Assembly: GCF_009749405.1 (NCBI RefSeq)
Contig: NZ_WBIQ01000008.1
Location: 1-64,000 of the forward strand
Reading direction: 5' to 3'
DNA: 64,000 nt
From: Agromyces lapidis
GTDB lineage: Bacteria; Actinomycetota; Actinomycetes; Actinomycetales; Microbacteriaceae
Position numbers and translations under genes: made by a program. Positions 17,212 to 26,323 of the stretch are shown piece after piece. The notes under the pieces were generated by a model. It saw only the letters and a list, made by a program, of their open reading frames with translations. It was not told where the DNA came from and made no database searches. How positions within the stretch are numbered: the first letter of the stretch is position 1; each line of letters opens with the position of its first letter.

Positions 17212-17832
17212 ATGGCCCAGGTGCTCATTCTGCACGGCTGGCAGAACCGCAGGCCCGATGGGCATTGGCAGCGCTGGCTGGCCGAGGAGCTCGGCGGGCG
17301 CGGCCATGAGGTGCGGTATCCGCAACTGCCGGAGCCCGACGCGCCCGTACGCGGCGAGTGGCTCGCCGCACTCGACGACGAGCTGCGCGGCACCGACCCC
17401 GAGCAGCTCACGGTCGTCGCGCACAGCCTCGGCTGCCTGCTCTGGGTCGCGCATGCCCGTGCGCGGGCCGCGGCAGGCCTCGGCGACCCCGTCGCGCGAC
17501 GTGTGCTGCTCGCCGCGCCGCCCTCGGATGCGGTCGTGACGGCGATCCCCGAGATCGCGCCGTTCGCGACGAGCGGCGACGTGAGCGACGAGCGCGGTGC
17601 GATCTCCGCGAGCGCCGTCGCCGCCGCCCTCACCGCGGCGAGCGGGGAACCCCCTGTCGTGGTCGCAGGCGACGTCGACCCGTACTCGCCGGTCGAGGCC
17701 GAGGGCCTCGCGGCGCGTTTCGATCTCGAGCGGGTCGTCGTCGAGGGCGGCGGCCACCTCACCATCGACGACGGCTTCGGGCCGTTCCCGCTCCTCCTCG
17801 AGCTCGTCGTGGGGGTCGGCGCCGCCCGCTGA
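17212..17832 (+). CDS. RBBP9/YdeN-family serine hydrolase (alpha/beta hydrolase)
   Basis: A 206-residue protein with the compact RBBP9 fold: oxyanion region ILHGWQNRRPDGHWQRWL at the N-terminus, nucleophile Ser72 in AHSLGC, acid Asp154/Asp156 in AGDVDPYSP, and His182 in GGGHLTIDDGFGP. The catalytic triad is therefore complete. Members are small serine hydrolases with poorly defined substrates. The start is supported by a GGAGGGA ribosome site at 17201-17207. It stands just upstream of the methyltransferase gene. Confidence 0.9.
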   Translation: MAQVLILHGWQNRRPDGHWQRWLAEELGGRGHEVRYPQLPEPDAPVRGEWLAALDDELRGTDPEQLTVVAHSLGCLLWVAHARARAAAGLGDPVARRVLLAAPPSDAVVTAIPEIAPFATSGDVSDERGAISASAVAAALTAASGEPPVVVAGDVDPYSPVEAEGLAARFDLERVVVEGGGHLTIDDGFGPFPLLLELVVGVGAAR

Positions 17833-17881
17833 ACGCCATCCGGCGGCCGCATCCGCCTGCCCGCTGCGCTTGAATGGTCGG

Positions 17882-19441
17882 GTGGATCCCGCACGCAGCC
17901 CCGAACTCCTGACCCGCCTCGCCGACGACCTCCGCCGAGCCGACTACACCGTCGACGCCCTCGAGGGGCTCTGGGGCGAGGAGGCAGCCGCGGCGCTGCA
18001 CCGCGGTGAGCGCGTGCCCGCGCGGCGCGTGCTCGACGCGCGCCGCGGCGAGCACGGGGCATCCGCACCGCTCGCCGCGCTGGCCGAGCTCTTCGTGCTC
18101 GGCCTCCCGGTGCCTGTCGCAGAGGTGGGCGAGGCGCTCGCGACGCTCGGCGTCGACGGCGCCGCCCGGCTCGGACTCGTGCGCGAGTCGGGCGGGAAGG
18201 TCACCGCCGCCCTCGACCTGCGCCCCTACGCCTTCGCCGACGAGCGGGGCGAGGTGGAGTGGTGGATCCTCTCGGACCTCGGCGAGCTCGCCCTCGGCCA
18301 CGCCCTCGGCGAGCACCACGTGCTCGGGGTCGGCGGCGCCTCGATGACGCTCTCGGGCCTCATGCTGCCGACGCCGGCGAGGCGGGTGCTCGACCTCGGC
18401 ACCGGCTGCGGCATCCAGGCGATGCACGCCGCACGGTTCGCCGACGAGGTCGTCGCCACCGACATCTCCGAACGTGCCCTCGTGCTGGCCGAAATGAACC
18501 TGCGGCTCAACGGCATCGAGGGTGTCGAACTGCGCCACGGCAGTCTCTTCGAACCCGTCGCGGGCGAGCGTTTCGACCGCATCGTGTCGAACCCGCCGTT
18601 CGTGATCACACCCCGCACCGAGGGCGTGCCCGAATACGACTACCGCGACGGCGGCATGGTCGGCGACGCGCTCGTCGAGGCCGTGGTGCGGGGTGCGGCC
18701 GAGCACCTCGAGCCCGGCGGCGTCGCGCAGCTGCTCGCGAACTGGGAGTACCGCGGCGAGGCCGACGGTCTCGAGCGGGCCGTCGCCTGGGCGTCGTCGA
18801 CCGGGCTCGAGCACTGGTTCGTCGAACGCGAGGTGCAGGGTGTCGCCGAGTACGCCGAGACCTGGATCCGCGACGGGGGCACGCGCCCCGGCACCCCCGC
18901 CTTCGACCGCCTCTACGACGCCTGGCTCGACGACTTCGAGGCGCGCGGCGTCGATCGCGTCGGGTTCGGGTACGTGCTGCTGCGCCGACCCGTCGAGCAG
19001 CCGGATGCCTCGGCGGCGCCACCGCTCGCGCGCGTGGAGCGCCGCCACGGGCCGCTCGGCGGCGATGCCTCCGCGCTCGGCCGACACCTCGCCGTGATGC
19101 TCGCCGCGCACGACCGCCAGGCGCTCGCGAGCGACGCCGAACTCGGCATGCTGCGCCTGCGCGTCGCCGGCGACGTCACCGAGGAGCGGCACTACTGGCC
19201 CGGCGACGAGGACCCCACGGCGATGCTGCTGCGCCAGGGCGGCGGCTTCGGGCGCACCGTCTCGCCGGGCACGGGCCTCGCGGCCCTCGTCGGCGCCTGC
19301 GACGGCGAACTCGCGGTCGGAGCGATCATCGCCGCGCTCGCCCAGTTGCTCGAGGTCGACGAGCAGGCGCTCGCCGCAGAGCTGCTGCCCGCGGTACGCG
19401 AACTCATCGACGACGGGATGCTGCTGCTGCCCGACGCGTGA
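17882..19441 (+). CDS. Large class I SAM-dependent methyltransferase with flanking actinobacterial domains
   Basis: A 519-residue protein with three parts: an N-terminal helical domain (about 1-130, YTVDALEGLWGEEAAAALHRGE), a central HemK/RsmC-like methyltransferase with motif I VLDLGTGCGIQAMHAARFADEVVATDIS (from residue 169) and catalytic SNPPFVI (236-242), and a C-terminal winged-helix-like region (about 400-519). The NPPF motif indicates methylation of a planar nitrogen (Gln side chain or nucleobase). The target is unknown; the domain layout matches an actinobacterial family often annotated DUF7059-methyltransferase-DUF7782. GTG start follows TTGAAT by eight bases. Confidence 0.88.
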   Translation: MDPARSPELLTRLADDLRRADYTVDALEGLWGEEAAAALHRGERVPARRVLDARRGEHGASAPLAALAELFVLGLPVPVAEVGEALATLGVDGAARLGLVRESGGKVTAALDLRPYAFADERGEVEWWILSDLGELALGHALGEHHVLGVGGASMTLSGLMLPTPARRVLDLGTGCGIQAMHAARFADEVVATDISERALVLAEMNLRLNGIEGVELRHGSLFEPVAGERFDRIVSNPPFVITPRTEGVPEYDYRDGGMVGDALVEAVVRGAAEHLEPGGVAQLLANWEYRGEADGLERAVAWASSTGLEHWFVEREVQGVAEYAETWIRDGGTRPGTPAFDRLYDAWLDDFEARGVDRVGFGYVLLRRPVEQPDASAAPPLARVERRHGPLGGDASALGRHLAVMLAAHDRQALASDAELGMLRLRVAGDVTEERHYWPGDEDPTAMLLRQGGGFGRTVSPGTGLAALVGACDGELAVGAIIAALAQLLEVDEQALAAELLPAVRELIDDGMLLLPDA

Positions 19442-19480
19442 TCGGGCACGTGGCATCCGGCGGCGAACGCAGGGGCGCGG

Positions 19481-19909
19481 TCAGACGGTGCCGGCCGGCG
19501 GCCAGACGCCGATGATGAGCGCCATCACGATGACGGTCACGAGCTCGTGGGCGATGTTCAGGATGGTGAGCCCGGGAGGACGGCCCTCGAAGGCGTCGTG
19601 GGTGATGAAGCGGGCCGCGGTGAATCCGGCCCACAGCATGAGCCCGACCATGATCGTGACCCCGAGGTAGTTGCCGCCGAGCGCGGTCCACGCGATCTGG
19701 GCGGCGATCGCGAGCACCCACGCCGAGATGAAGCTCACGATGAGGGTCGTGAGGATCGGCCCGACGGCGCCGCGGTCGCCCGAGTCGTCGACCTTCGCGA
19801 CGCGCATCCAGTAGTTGCCGAACACCTTCGGGGTGTACCAGATCGAGCCGACGAGCATCGTCGAGAGCGTCGCGACGACGACCGCCCAGTAGTTGACCTC
19901 CACGAGCAT
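19481..19909 (-). CDS. DUF1761-like four-helix membrane protein
   Basis: A 142-residue protein beginning MLVEVNYWAVVVATLSTMLVGSIWYTPKVFGNYWMRVAKVD, which matches the N-terminal pattern of DUF1761 membrane proteins (helix then WYxPxxFGxxWM). Three further hydrophobic helices follow. The ATG at 19907-19909 has a GGGAGG ribosome site and excludes the longer upstream frame. Function of the family is unknown. Confidence 0.8.
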   Translation of the reverse strand: MLVEVNYWAVVVATLSTMLVGSIWYTPKVFGNYWMRVAKVDDSGDRGAVGPILTTLIVSFISAWVLAIAAQIAWTALGGNYLGVTIMVGLMLWAGFTAARFITHDAFEGRPPGLTILNIAHELVTVIVMALIIGVWPPAGTV

Positions 19910-20018
19910 CGCGGCCTCCCGGTGCTTCGGCGGCCCGGTGGGCCGGATTGCTCCGCAGTCTAGACCCGCGCCCCAGTTCAGCGCGGTATTCTCGTGGTCG
20001 CAGATCGAAAGCGAGCCC

Positions 20019-20948
20019 ATGCCCGATTCACCGCTCGCCGACTCACCGTACGAGGTGCTCGGCGTCGCCTCCGACGCGGATGCCACGGAGCTCCGCTTGG
20101 CCTATCGGCGCGCGCTGCGCGTGGCCCACCCCGACACCGGCGGCGACCCGGCCCGCTTCCACGCGGTGCAGCGCGCCTGGGTGCTCGTCGGCACGCCCGC
20201 GGCACGAGCGGCGTTCGACCGCGGCAACGGCGGAGGAGCGGAGTCGACCCCGGCGACGTGGGCGCCCGCCGCGCCTCGGCCGCGGCGCGACTCGCGCCCG
20301 CTCGCGCGTTCGTACGGCCACCCCGGCGGGCTCTCCCGCGAGCGGTACCTCGGGCTGATCCGTGAGTGGGTGGGGCGCGGAGCGCCCCTCGACGACCCGT
20401 ACGACCCGGCGCTCGTGCGGGGCGCGCCCCGTGACATCCGCCATGTGCTCGCCGATGCGCTCGCCGAGGAGGCGACGGCGCGTTCGCTGTCGACGCTCGG
20501 TATCGCTTACACGATCTGGCACGACCTCGCGACGGATGCCGCGGGGCACGGGCTGCCCCCGAAGCTCGACCATCTCGTGCTCGGCCCGACGGGGCTCTTC
20601 GCCATCCAGTCGGAGGACTGGGGCGGGCCCGTCGCGCTGAAGCGCGGCGAACTCGTCGGCGAGGCGCTCGCGGGTGAACGGCCGATCAAGGCGCTCGCAG
20701 CCCGGGCGAAGGCCATCGGCAGGGCCGCGAAGGTCAAGCCGACCGCGCTCGTCGTCGTCGTTCCCGACCAGTACGCGGCCGAGCCGCTCGAGCTCGGCGG
20801 CACGTACCGCGGGGCGACCATCGCCCTCGTGCGCAGCTCGCGACTCGCGAGCGCCGTGCGCGAGGGGCTGCCCGGTTCGGCCCACCTCGGCGGCACCGAG
20901 GTCATGGAGGTGCGCTCGCGCCTGCAGGCGACGGTGCGCTTCGCTTGA
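20019..20948 (+). CDS. J-domain protein fused to a NERD-like (nuclease-related) domain
   Basis: A 309-residue protein. The N-terminal J domain (about 10-70) reads SPYEVLGVASDADATELRLAYRR then HPDTGGDP with the HPD motif at 37-39, which stimulates Hsp70 ATPase. After a Pro/Arg linker, residues about 150-260 resemble a NERD domain: a helical EEATARSL, LDHLVLGPTGLFAIQSEDWGG and a later VVVVPDQYA. In active NERD/restriction-type cores the strand after LDH normally carries an acidic-x-Lys; here it is QSEDW without the Lys, so nuclease activity is doubtful. Start ATG 20019. Confidence 0.75.
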   Translation: MPDSPLADSPYEVLGVASDADATELRLAYRRALRVAHPDTGGDPARFHAVQRAWVLVGTPAARAAFDRGNGGGAESTPATWAPAAPRPRRDSRPLARSYGHPGGLSRERYLGLIREWVGRGAPLDDPYDPALVRGAPRDIRHVLADALAEEATARSLSTLGIAYTIWHDLATDAAGHGLPPKLDHLVLGPTGLFAIQSEDWGGPVALKRGELVGEALAGERPIKALAARAKAIGRAAKVKPTALVVVVPDQYAAEPLELGGTYRGATIALVRSSRLASAVREGLPGSAHLGGTEVMEVRSRLQATVRFA

Positions 20949-21012
20949 GCGCGTCACCCGGCCCGTGCCGGTCGGTTCGTCGTCGAGGGGGTCGGCGGTG
21001 TTGGATGGAGGC

Positions 21013-22302
21013 ATGCCTGCTGCCACGCCCGTGACCCCGACCGACGCCTACATCGAGGACTTCGCCGCATTCGTGCAGGCCTCGCCCTCGTCGTACCACG
21101 CGGCCGCCGAGGTCGCCCGGCGCCTCGAGGCCGCCGGGTTCGATCGTCTCGACGAGACCGAGGCGTGGCCCGCCGCGCCCGGCCGTCGGGTCGTCGTGCG
21201 CGACGGCGCGGTGATCGCGTGGGTGCAGCCCGACGGGGCCGGCCCCGTGACGCCGTTCCGCATCCTCGGCGCGCACACCGACTCGCCCTCGTTCAAGCTC
21301 AAGCCGAACCCCTCCACCACGGGCGACGGCGTGCTGCAGGCGGGCGTCGAGCTGTACGGCGGGCCGCTGCTCAACTCGTGGCTCGACCGCGAACTCGAAC
21401 TCGCGGGCCGCATCGCCACCGACGACGGCGCGCTGCACCTCGTGCGCACCGGGCCGATGCTGCGCATCCCGCAGCTCGCCATCCACCTCGACCGCGAGGT
21501 GAACAAGGGCCTCACCCTCGACAAGCAGCGCCACACGCAGCCGGTCTGGGGCGTCGTCGGCGACGACGAGGCCGACCTCCTCGCCGAGCTCGCCAGGTTC
21601 GCCGGCGTGCCGGGGGCGACGATCGTCGGGCACGATGTGCTCGTCGCCGACACGAACGCTCCCGCGCGCTTCGGCCGTTCGGGCGAGCTGTTCGCCTCCG
21701 GCCGCATGGACAACCTCAGCTCGGTCTACGCCGGACTCGTGGCCCTGCTCGCCGCCCCGGCCGAGGCCGGACATGTCAGCGTGCTCGCGGCCTTCGACCA
21801 CGAGGAGCTCGGCTCGGAGTCGCGTTCGGGCGCGAGCGGCCCCATGCTCGAAGATGTACTCGTGCGCATCGCCGCGGGCCTCGGCGCCGGCGACGACGAG
21901 CGCCGTCGCGCGTTCGCCGCGTCATGGATCCTCTCCTCCGACGCCGGCCACGCCGTGCACCCGAACTACCCCGAGCGGCACGACCCCGCGAACCGTCCCG
22001 TGCTCGGCGGCGGCCCCCTGCTGAAGCTCAACGCGAACCAGCGCTACGCGAGCGACGCCGTCGGCTCGGCGCTGTGGACGGGGGTCTGCCGCCAGGCGGG
22101 CGTGCCGACCCAGCCCTTCGTGTCGAACAACGCGATCCCGTGCGGCTCGACGATCGGGCCGCTCGCCGCGACCCGCCTCGGCATCCGCACCGTCGACGTC
22201 GGGGTGCCGCTGCTCTCGATGCACTCGGCCCGCGAGCTCGCGCACGTCGACGACCTCGCCGCACTCGGTGCCGCTGTGACGGCGTTCTTCGCGCCCGCCT
22301 GA
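21013..22302 (+). CDS. apeB: M18 family metallo-aminopeptidase
   Basis: A 429-residue peptidase of the aspartyl aminopeptidase family. Dinuclear metal ligands are visible in GAHTDSPSFKLKP (His and following), GRMDNLSSVYA (Asp), DHEELGSESRSGA (catalytic Glu-Glu) and LSMHSARELAHVDD (final His). It removes N-terminal acidic or neutral residues from peptides in the cytoplasm, normally as a dodecamer. ATG at 21013 is preceded by GGAGG; upstream frames are shadow-like. The gene is monocistronic. Confidence 0.93.
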   Translation: MPAATPVTPTDAYIEDFAAFVQASPSSYHAAAEVARRLEAAGFDRLDETEAWPAAPGRRVVVRDGAVIAWVQPDGAGPVTPFRILGAHTDSPSFKLKPNPSTTGDGVLQAGVELYGGPLLNSWLDRELELAGRIATDDGALHLVRTGPMLRIPQLAIHLDREVNKGLTLDKQRHTQPVWGVVGDDEADLLAELARFAGVPGATIVGHDVLVADTNAPARFGRSGELFASGRMDNLSSVYAGLVALLAAPAEAGHVSVLAAFDHEELGSESRSGASGPMLEDVLVRIAAGLGAGDDERRRAFAASWILSSDAGHAVHPNYPERHDPANRPVLGGGPLLKLNANQRYASDAVGSALWTGVCRQAGVPTQPFVSNNAIPCGSTIGPLAATRLGIRTVDVGVPLLSMHSARELAHVDDLAALGAAVTAFFAPA

Positions 22303-22409
22303 GCTCCGACCCGGCCAGGCGGCCGCATGCCGCGGGGCTGGCCGGATGTCGCCGCGGATTGGCGCGATTTTCCTGCGTCCCGAGGCACGCCGGCTGGCAG
22401 TCTGGGCGC

Positions 22410-22943
22410 ATGACCGAACTCACCGCCCCCGTCGCCCCGGCCGCCTCCGCCACCGCTGCGCTCTTCGACACGGTCGCCTCGCCCGAGGCGGCGATCGCAC
22501 ACTTCGCGGCTCGCCTCGCGGTCGAAGCGGACGTCTCGGACGTCGCCGCGGCGCTCGCCGAGGGCGGTGCCGGGTTCGTGCTCGTGGACACCCGCAGCGA
22601 CGAGGCGTGGGCGCAGGGCCACGTGCCCGGGGCGGTGCACCTGCCGCGCCGCCGCATCGCCGAGGAGGGCACCGCGCTCGTCGGGCCGGGCACCGCGGTG
22701 GTCGTCTACTGCTGGGGCCCCGGATGCAACGGGGCAACGCGTGCAGCCCTCGAGTTCGCCCGGCTCGGGCACCCCGTGAAGGAGATGATCGGCGGCTTCG
22801 AGTACTGGGTGCGCGAGGGCTTCGCCTACGAGACGGCCGACGGGCTCGCGCAGCTCGCCGCCGACCCGCTCACCAACGTCGGCCGCTCAGGGCTCGGCGG
22901 TTCGCCCGCCGCCGGTGCCGGGGGCATCAGCTGCGACTGCTGA
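22410..22943 (+). CDS. Rhodanese-like sulfurtransferase domain protein
   Basis: A 177-residue protein with a single rhodanese domain: VLVDTRSDEAWAQGHVPGAVHLPRRRI (about 57-83) and the active-site loop YCWGPGCNGAT with Cys101 as the persulfide-bearing residue and Cys106 as a nearby partner. An N-terminal helical extension of about 40 residues and a C-terminal tail ending ISCDC add two more cysteines. Probably sulfur transfer or redox signalling; no partner gene is adjacent. It converges tightly with the next gene. Confidence 0.87.
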   Translation: MTELTAPVAPAASATAALFDTVASPEAAIAHFAARLAVEADVSDVAAALAEGGAGFVLVDTRSDEAWAQGHVPGAVHLPRRRIAEEGTALVGPGTAVVVYCWGPGCNGATRAALEFARLGHPVKEMIGGFEYWVREGFAYETADGLAQLAADPLTNVGRSGLGGSPAAGAGGISCDC

Positions 22944-22950
22944 ACCGAGG

Positions 22951-23148
22951 TCAGCGCAGGGGGCCCCTGCGGCTCTCCAGCCACATGGTGTGCTCGCGCA
23001 GGCCGTTGCGCACGGCGGCCTTGATGATCACGTAGCCGATCCACAGCATGAGCGCGAGAACGGCGAGATAGATCACCAGGCCGATGATGAGGCCGATGAG
23101 GCCGGCGCCGAAGAAGAAGGACGGGTCGATCGTCGGGTCGCTTTCCAT
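22951..23148 (-). CDS. Small two-helix membrane protein, 65 residues
   Basis: The product begins MESDPTIDPSFFFGAGLIGL, has two adjacent hydrophobic segments (about 11-32 and 35-47) rich in Gly, Leu and Ile, and a basic Arg-rich C-terminus ending SRRGPLR, giving an inside-positive tail. No function is recognised. It ends seven bases from the convergent rhodanese stop. Hydrophobic design and high-GC codon use support real coding. Confidence 0.6.
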   Translation of the reverse strand: MESDPTIDPSFFFGAGLIGLIIGLVIYLAVLALMLWIGYVIIKAAVRNGLREHTMWLESRRGPLR

Positions 23149-23212
23149 GGGGAAACTGTGACAGAAGCGGCGCGTCGCCGGGAGAGTCCCCGTCTGGGGG
23201 ACAGGGCGGGCG

Positions 23213-24607
23213 TCAGCACTCGATGACGTTCACCGCGAGACCGCCCTCGCTCGTCTCCTTGTACTTCGTCATCATGTCGATGCCGGTCTGGCGCATCGTC
23301 TCGATCACGGTGTCGAGCGAGACGAGGTGCGTGCCGTCGCCGTGCAGCGCGAGACGCGCGGCCGAGACGGCCGTCGAGGCCGCGATCGCGTTGCGCTCGA
23401 TGCACGGCACCTGCACGAGCCCCGCGACGGGGTCGCAGGTGAGGCCGAGGTGGTGCTCCATCGCGATCTCGGCGGCGTTCTCGATCTGCCCCGGCGTTCC
23501 GCCGAGCACCGCGCACAGCGCGCCCGCGGCCATCGCGCACGCCGAGCCGACCTCGGCCTGGCAGCCGCCCTCGGCGCCCGAGATCGAGGCGTTCTTCTTC
23601 ACGAGGCTCGCGATGGCCGAGGCGGTGAGCAGGAAGCGGCGGATGCCTGCGGCATCCGCGCCGGGCACGAAGCGCAGGTAGTAGTGGCCGACCGCCGGGA
23701 TGATGCCCGCCGCGCCGTTCGTCGGCGCGGTGACGACGCGCCCGCCGGAGGCGTTCTCTTCATTGACGGCGAGGGCGAAGGCGTGCAGCCACTCGGTCGA
23801 GGTGTCGCGGTGGTGCACGGCCTCGATCTCGTCGTGGTCGTAGGCCTCGAGACGACGGCGCACCTCGGGGGCGCGGCGCTTCACCTTGAGCCCGCCGGGC
23901 AGGGTGCCCTCGGTCGTCATGCCGTGCGCGACGCACTCGGCCATCGCCGCCCAGATCGCGTCGAGGCCCTCGTCGATGCCGGCCTCGCCGTGCACCGCGA
24001 CCTCGTTGTGGCGCGAGATGTCGCAGAAGGAGACGCCGTGCTCCTCGCAGAGCGCGAGGAGTTCAGCTGCGGTCGAGTAGGGGAGCGGGTGGCGCAGTGC
24101 CTCGGCCTCGCTCGCGGCATCGCCCTCCCGGCGGATGAAGCCGCCGCCGACCGAGTAGTACGTCTCCTCGGCGATCGGGAGGGGCCCGTCGCCGAACGCC
24201 TGCAGGGTCATCGCGTTCGGGTGGCCGGGCAGGCGCGTGCGGGGCTCGAGCGAGATGTCGCTCTGCCGCAGCCGGATCGGGTGCCGACCGAAGAGGCGCA
24301 CCTCGGCGCCGTCGGGGCCGGACTCGTCGAGCCGCGCCCAGGCGCCGCGCACGTCGTCGGGATCGCAGTCGTGCGGTTCGAGGCCCGCGAGGCCCGCGAC
24401 GACCGCGTCGGGGGTGCCGTGGCCGAGGCCCGTCGCGCCGAGCGAGCCGTAGAGCGAGCACGAGACACGGGTGACCGCACCGAGGGCACCCTGTTCGTCG
24501 AGCGCCTCGACGAACATTCGAGCCGCCCGCATGGGGCCGACGGTGTGCGAACTCGAGGGGCCGATCCCGATCGAGAACAGATCGAGGGCAGAGACGAACG
24601 CTGTCAC
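23213..24607 (-). CDS. sdaA: L-serine ammonia-lyase (single-chain, iron-sulfur)
   Basis: A 464-residue L-serine dehydratase with fused beta and alpha domains. The N-terminal [21 protein letters not shown] motif and the C-terminal catalytic domain with [45 protein letters not shown] supply the cysteines of the [4Fe-4S] cluster that activates serine for dehydration to pyruvate and ammonia. Family length matches. GTG start (24605-24607). It is monocistronic and divergent from the tandem GNAT gene. Confidence 0.95.
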   Translation of the reverse strand: MTAFVSALDLFSIGIGPSSSHTVGPMRAARMFVEALDEQGALGAVTRVSCSLYGSLGATGLGHGTPDAVVAGLAGLEPHDCDPDDVRGAWARLDESGPDGAEVRLFGRHPIRLRQSDISLEPRTRLPGHPNAMTLQAFGDGPLPIAEETYYSVGGGFIRREGDAASEAEALRHPLPYSTAAELLALCEEHGVSFCDISRHNEVAVHGEAGIDEGLDAIWAAMAECVAHGMTTEGTLPGGLKVKRRAPEVRRRLEAYDHDEIEAVHHRDTSTEWLHAFALAVNEENASGGRVVTAPTNGAAGIIPAVGHYYLRFVPGADAAGIRRFLLTASAIASLVKKNASISGAEGGCQAEVGSACAMAAGALCAVLGGTPGQIENAAEIAMEHHLGLTCDPVAGLVQVPCIERNAIAASTAVSAARLALHGDGTHLVSLDTVIETMRQTGIDMMTKYKETSEGGLAVNVIEC

Positions 24608-24747
24608 CCCTCAAGGCTACGCCGCTTCACGCGCACGGATGCCTCGGGGCTTCGCAGATTCGTGCGTCGCGGGCCGATCTCGCGCACGTCGTCGGCAGCT
24701 TCCGCGATCGGCGGGACCCGTCGCGCGGCCGCTTAGGCTGGTTCACG

Positions 24748-25791
24748 ATGACGAACGACACCGCCCGCACCTCCGCCGCCGACGTGATCGTCCGATCGAT
24801 CCGCCCCGACGAGGCCGACGCGGAGGCCGCCGTGATCGTGCGCGCATTCGCCGCCGGTCCCTACGGTCACCTGCCGAAGAGCGCCGAGCGGGCGGCGTTC
24901 GAGGCCGATACCGCCGGGCGGGCCGCTGACGGCACCGTGCTCGTGGCCTCCGGCGCCGACGGCGCGATCGTCGGCACGGCCAGTGTGCTGCGAGCAGGCA
25001 CCCGGTACTCGCGTGTCGCCAGGGCCGGCGAGGCCGAGGTGCGACTGATCTCGGTCGACCCGGGAGCCCAGGGCGCGGGGCTCGGCGCCGTGCTCACGCG
25101 GGCGAGTCTCGAGACCGCGCTCGAGTGGGGTTCATCGGCGCTCGTGCTCGACACCGGCGTTCGCAACACCCGGGCCCAGGCGCTCTACGAACGGCTCGGC
25201 TTCGTGCGCGACGCCGAGCGCGACGCGGCGGTCGGGGCCGAGGTCGACTCGGTCGTCTACCGCCGTCGACTGCAGCAGCGCGACGACGTCATGATCCGCC
25301 GGATGCGCGACGACGAGGCCGATGCCGTCGCCGGGCTCGTCGAGTCGGCGTACGCCGCGGACTTCGAGCTCAGCGACGGATACCGGGCCGATATCGTCGC
25401 CGTCGCCGAACGGGCTCGCGATCACCGCGTCTGGGTCGCCGTCGACGCGACGACGGGTGAGCTGCTCGGCACCGCCTCGACGCCACGTGCGGGCGCGACG
25501 ATGTCACCCGTCGCACGGGCCGGCGAGCTCGACTTCCGATTCCTCGGCGTCGCGCCGGGCGCCAGGCGACGCGGCATCGGCGAGACCCTCGTGCAGCACG
25601 TGCTGCTGCTCGCCCGCATCCGCGGGCTCGACCGGGTGGTGCTCAACACCGGGCCCGACATGCTCGCCGCGCAGCGGCTCTACGACCGGCTCGGGTTCGA
25701 CCGGCTGCACGAGCGCGAGTACCGCTTCGTGCGGCCCGACGGTTCCGGGTTCCAGATGCTCGCCTACGGGCGCGACGCCGACGCGGCCTGA
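24748..25791 (+). CDS. Tandem-domain GNAT N-acetyltransferase
   Basis: A 347-residue protein containing two GNAT domains, about 8-165 and 180-345. Both hold the acetyl-CoA pyrophosphate loop (DPGAQGAGLGAVL and APGARRRGIGETL) and a following ALYERLGF/RLYDRLGF motif. The halves are also alike in the preceding GTAS...RAG...SxVARAGE segment, so they arose by internal duplication. Mycothiol synthase has a similar two-domain plan, but gene-specific identity is not claimed. ATG lies eight bases after TAGGCT (24734-24739). Confidence 0.85.
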   Translation: MTNDTARTSAADVIVRSIRPDEADAEAAVIVRAFAAGPYGHLPKSAERAAFEADTAGRAADGTVLVASGADGAIVGTASVLRAGTRYSRVARAGEAEVRLISVDPGAQGAGLGAVLTRASLETALEWGSSALVLDTGVRNTRAQALYERLGFVRDAERDAAVGAEVDSVVYRRRLQQRDDVMIRRMRDDEADAVAGLVESAYAADFELSDGYRADIVAVAERARDHRVWVAVDATTGELLGTASTPRAGATMSPVARAGELDFRFLGVAPGARRRGIGETLVQHVLLLARIRGLDRVVLNTGPDMLAAQRLYDRLGFDRLHEREYRFVRPDGSGFQMLAYGRDADAA

Positions 25792-25795
25792 GCCG

Positions 25796-26227
25796 TCACA
25801 CGTTCGGGTCGGGCCCGACCCGGCTCATCCAGTCGTCGGCGCGGTCGATCGGCGCGAAACCGAACTTCTCGTAGAGCCCGTGCGCATCGCCCGTGATGAG
25901 CAGCACCCGCTTCAGGCCGAGCGGGTCGAGCGTTGCGAGCACGAACTCGACGAGCGAGACGCCGAGGCGCTCGCCGCGGAGCGCGGGGTCGACGATGACA
26001 TCGCAGAGCCAGCCGAAGGTGACCCCGTCGGTGACGACGCGGGCGTAGGCGAGCTGCACGCCGGAGTCGAGGTCGTACACGCCGAAGTTCATCGAGCCGT
26101 CGATCGCCGCGTCCTGCGTCGCGCGCGGCCGGCCGAGCGCCCAGTACGCATGCTCGCTCAGCCACCGGTGCACGAGCTCGCGGTCGAGCCGGTCGGGGTC
26201 GGTCGAGAAGTCGAGTTCGCGGGGCAT
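25796..26227 (-). CDS. GNAT family N-acetyltransferase
   Basis: A 143-residue single-domain GNAT: an N-terminal segment with LVHRWLSEHAYWALGRPR, central NFGVYDLDSGVQLAYARVVTDGVTFGWLCDVIVDPALRGERLGVSLVEF containing the acetyl-CoA loop, and a C-terminal GLYEKFGF. The WALGRPR/WLCDVIVDP pattern is that of small YpeA/ElaA-like bacterial acetyltransferases whose acceptors are unknown. ATG at 26225-26227 chosen because the reading upstream enters the divergent promoter region. It converges with the tandem GNAT gene. Confidence 0.85.
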   Translation of the reverse strand: MPRELDFSTDPDRLDRELVHRWLSEHAYWALGRPRATQDAAIDGSMNFGVYDLDSGVQLAYARVVTDGVTFGWLCDVIVDPALRGERLGVSLVEFVLATLDPLGLKRVLLITGDAHGLYEKFGFAPIDRADDWMSRVGPDPNV

Positions 26228-26279
26228 AGCACCCGAGCGTATCCCGCGGCGCCGCCCTGGCTGAGACGTTCGGATTGAG

Positions 26280-26322
26280 CAACTTGGGTTGACAAATCGG
26301 AACAAGCAACTTAGGTTGCTTG
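26280..26322 (+). promoter_or_regulatory. Promoter with two CAAC-N4-GTTG palindromic operators for the HTH-ClpN-ABC operon
   Basis: -35 TTGACA at 26289-26294 and -10 TTAGGT at 26311-26316 are 16 bp apart and would start transcription at about 26323, right at the ATG of the HTH gene (26324). Palindrome 1, CAAC-TTGG-GTTG at 26280-26291, overlaps the -35. Palindrome 2, CAAGCAACTTAGGTTGCTTG at 26303-26322, covers the -10. Both share CAAC-N4-GTTG with centres 27 bp apart. This is the classic layout of autorepression by a dimeric regulator; the adjacent HTH protein is the obvious candidate. Confidence 0.75.
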
Positions 26323-26323
26323 C

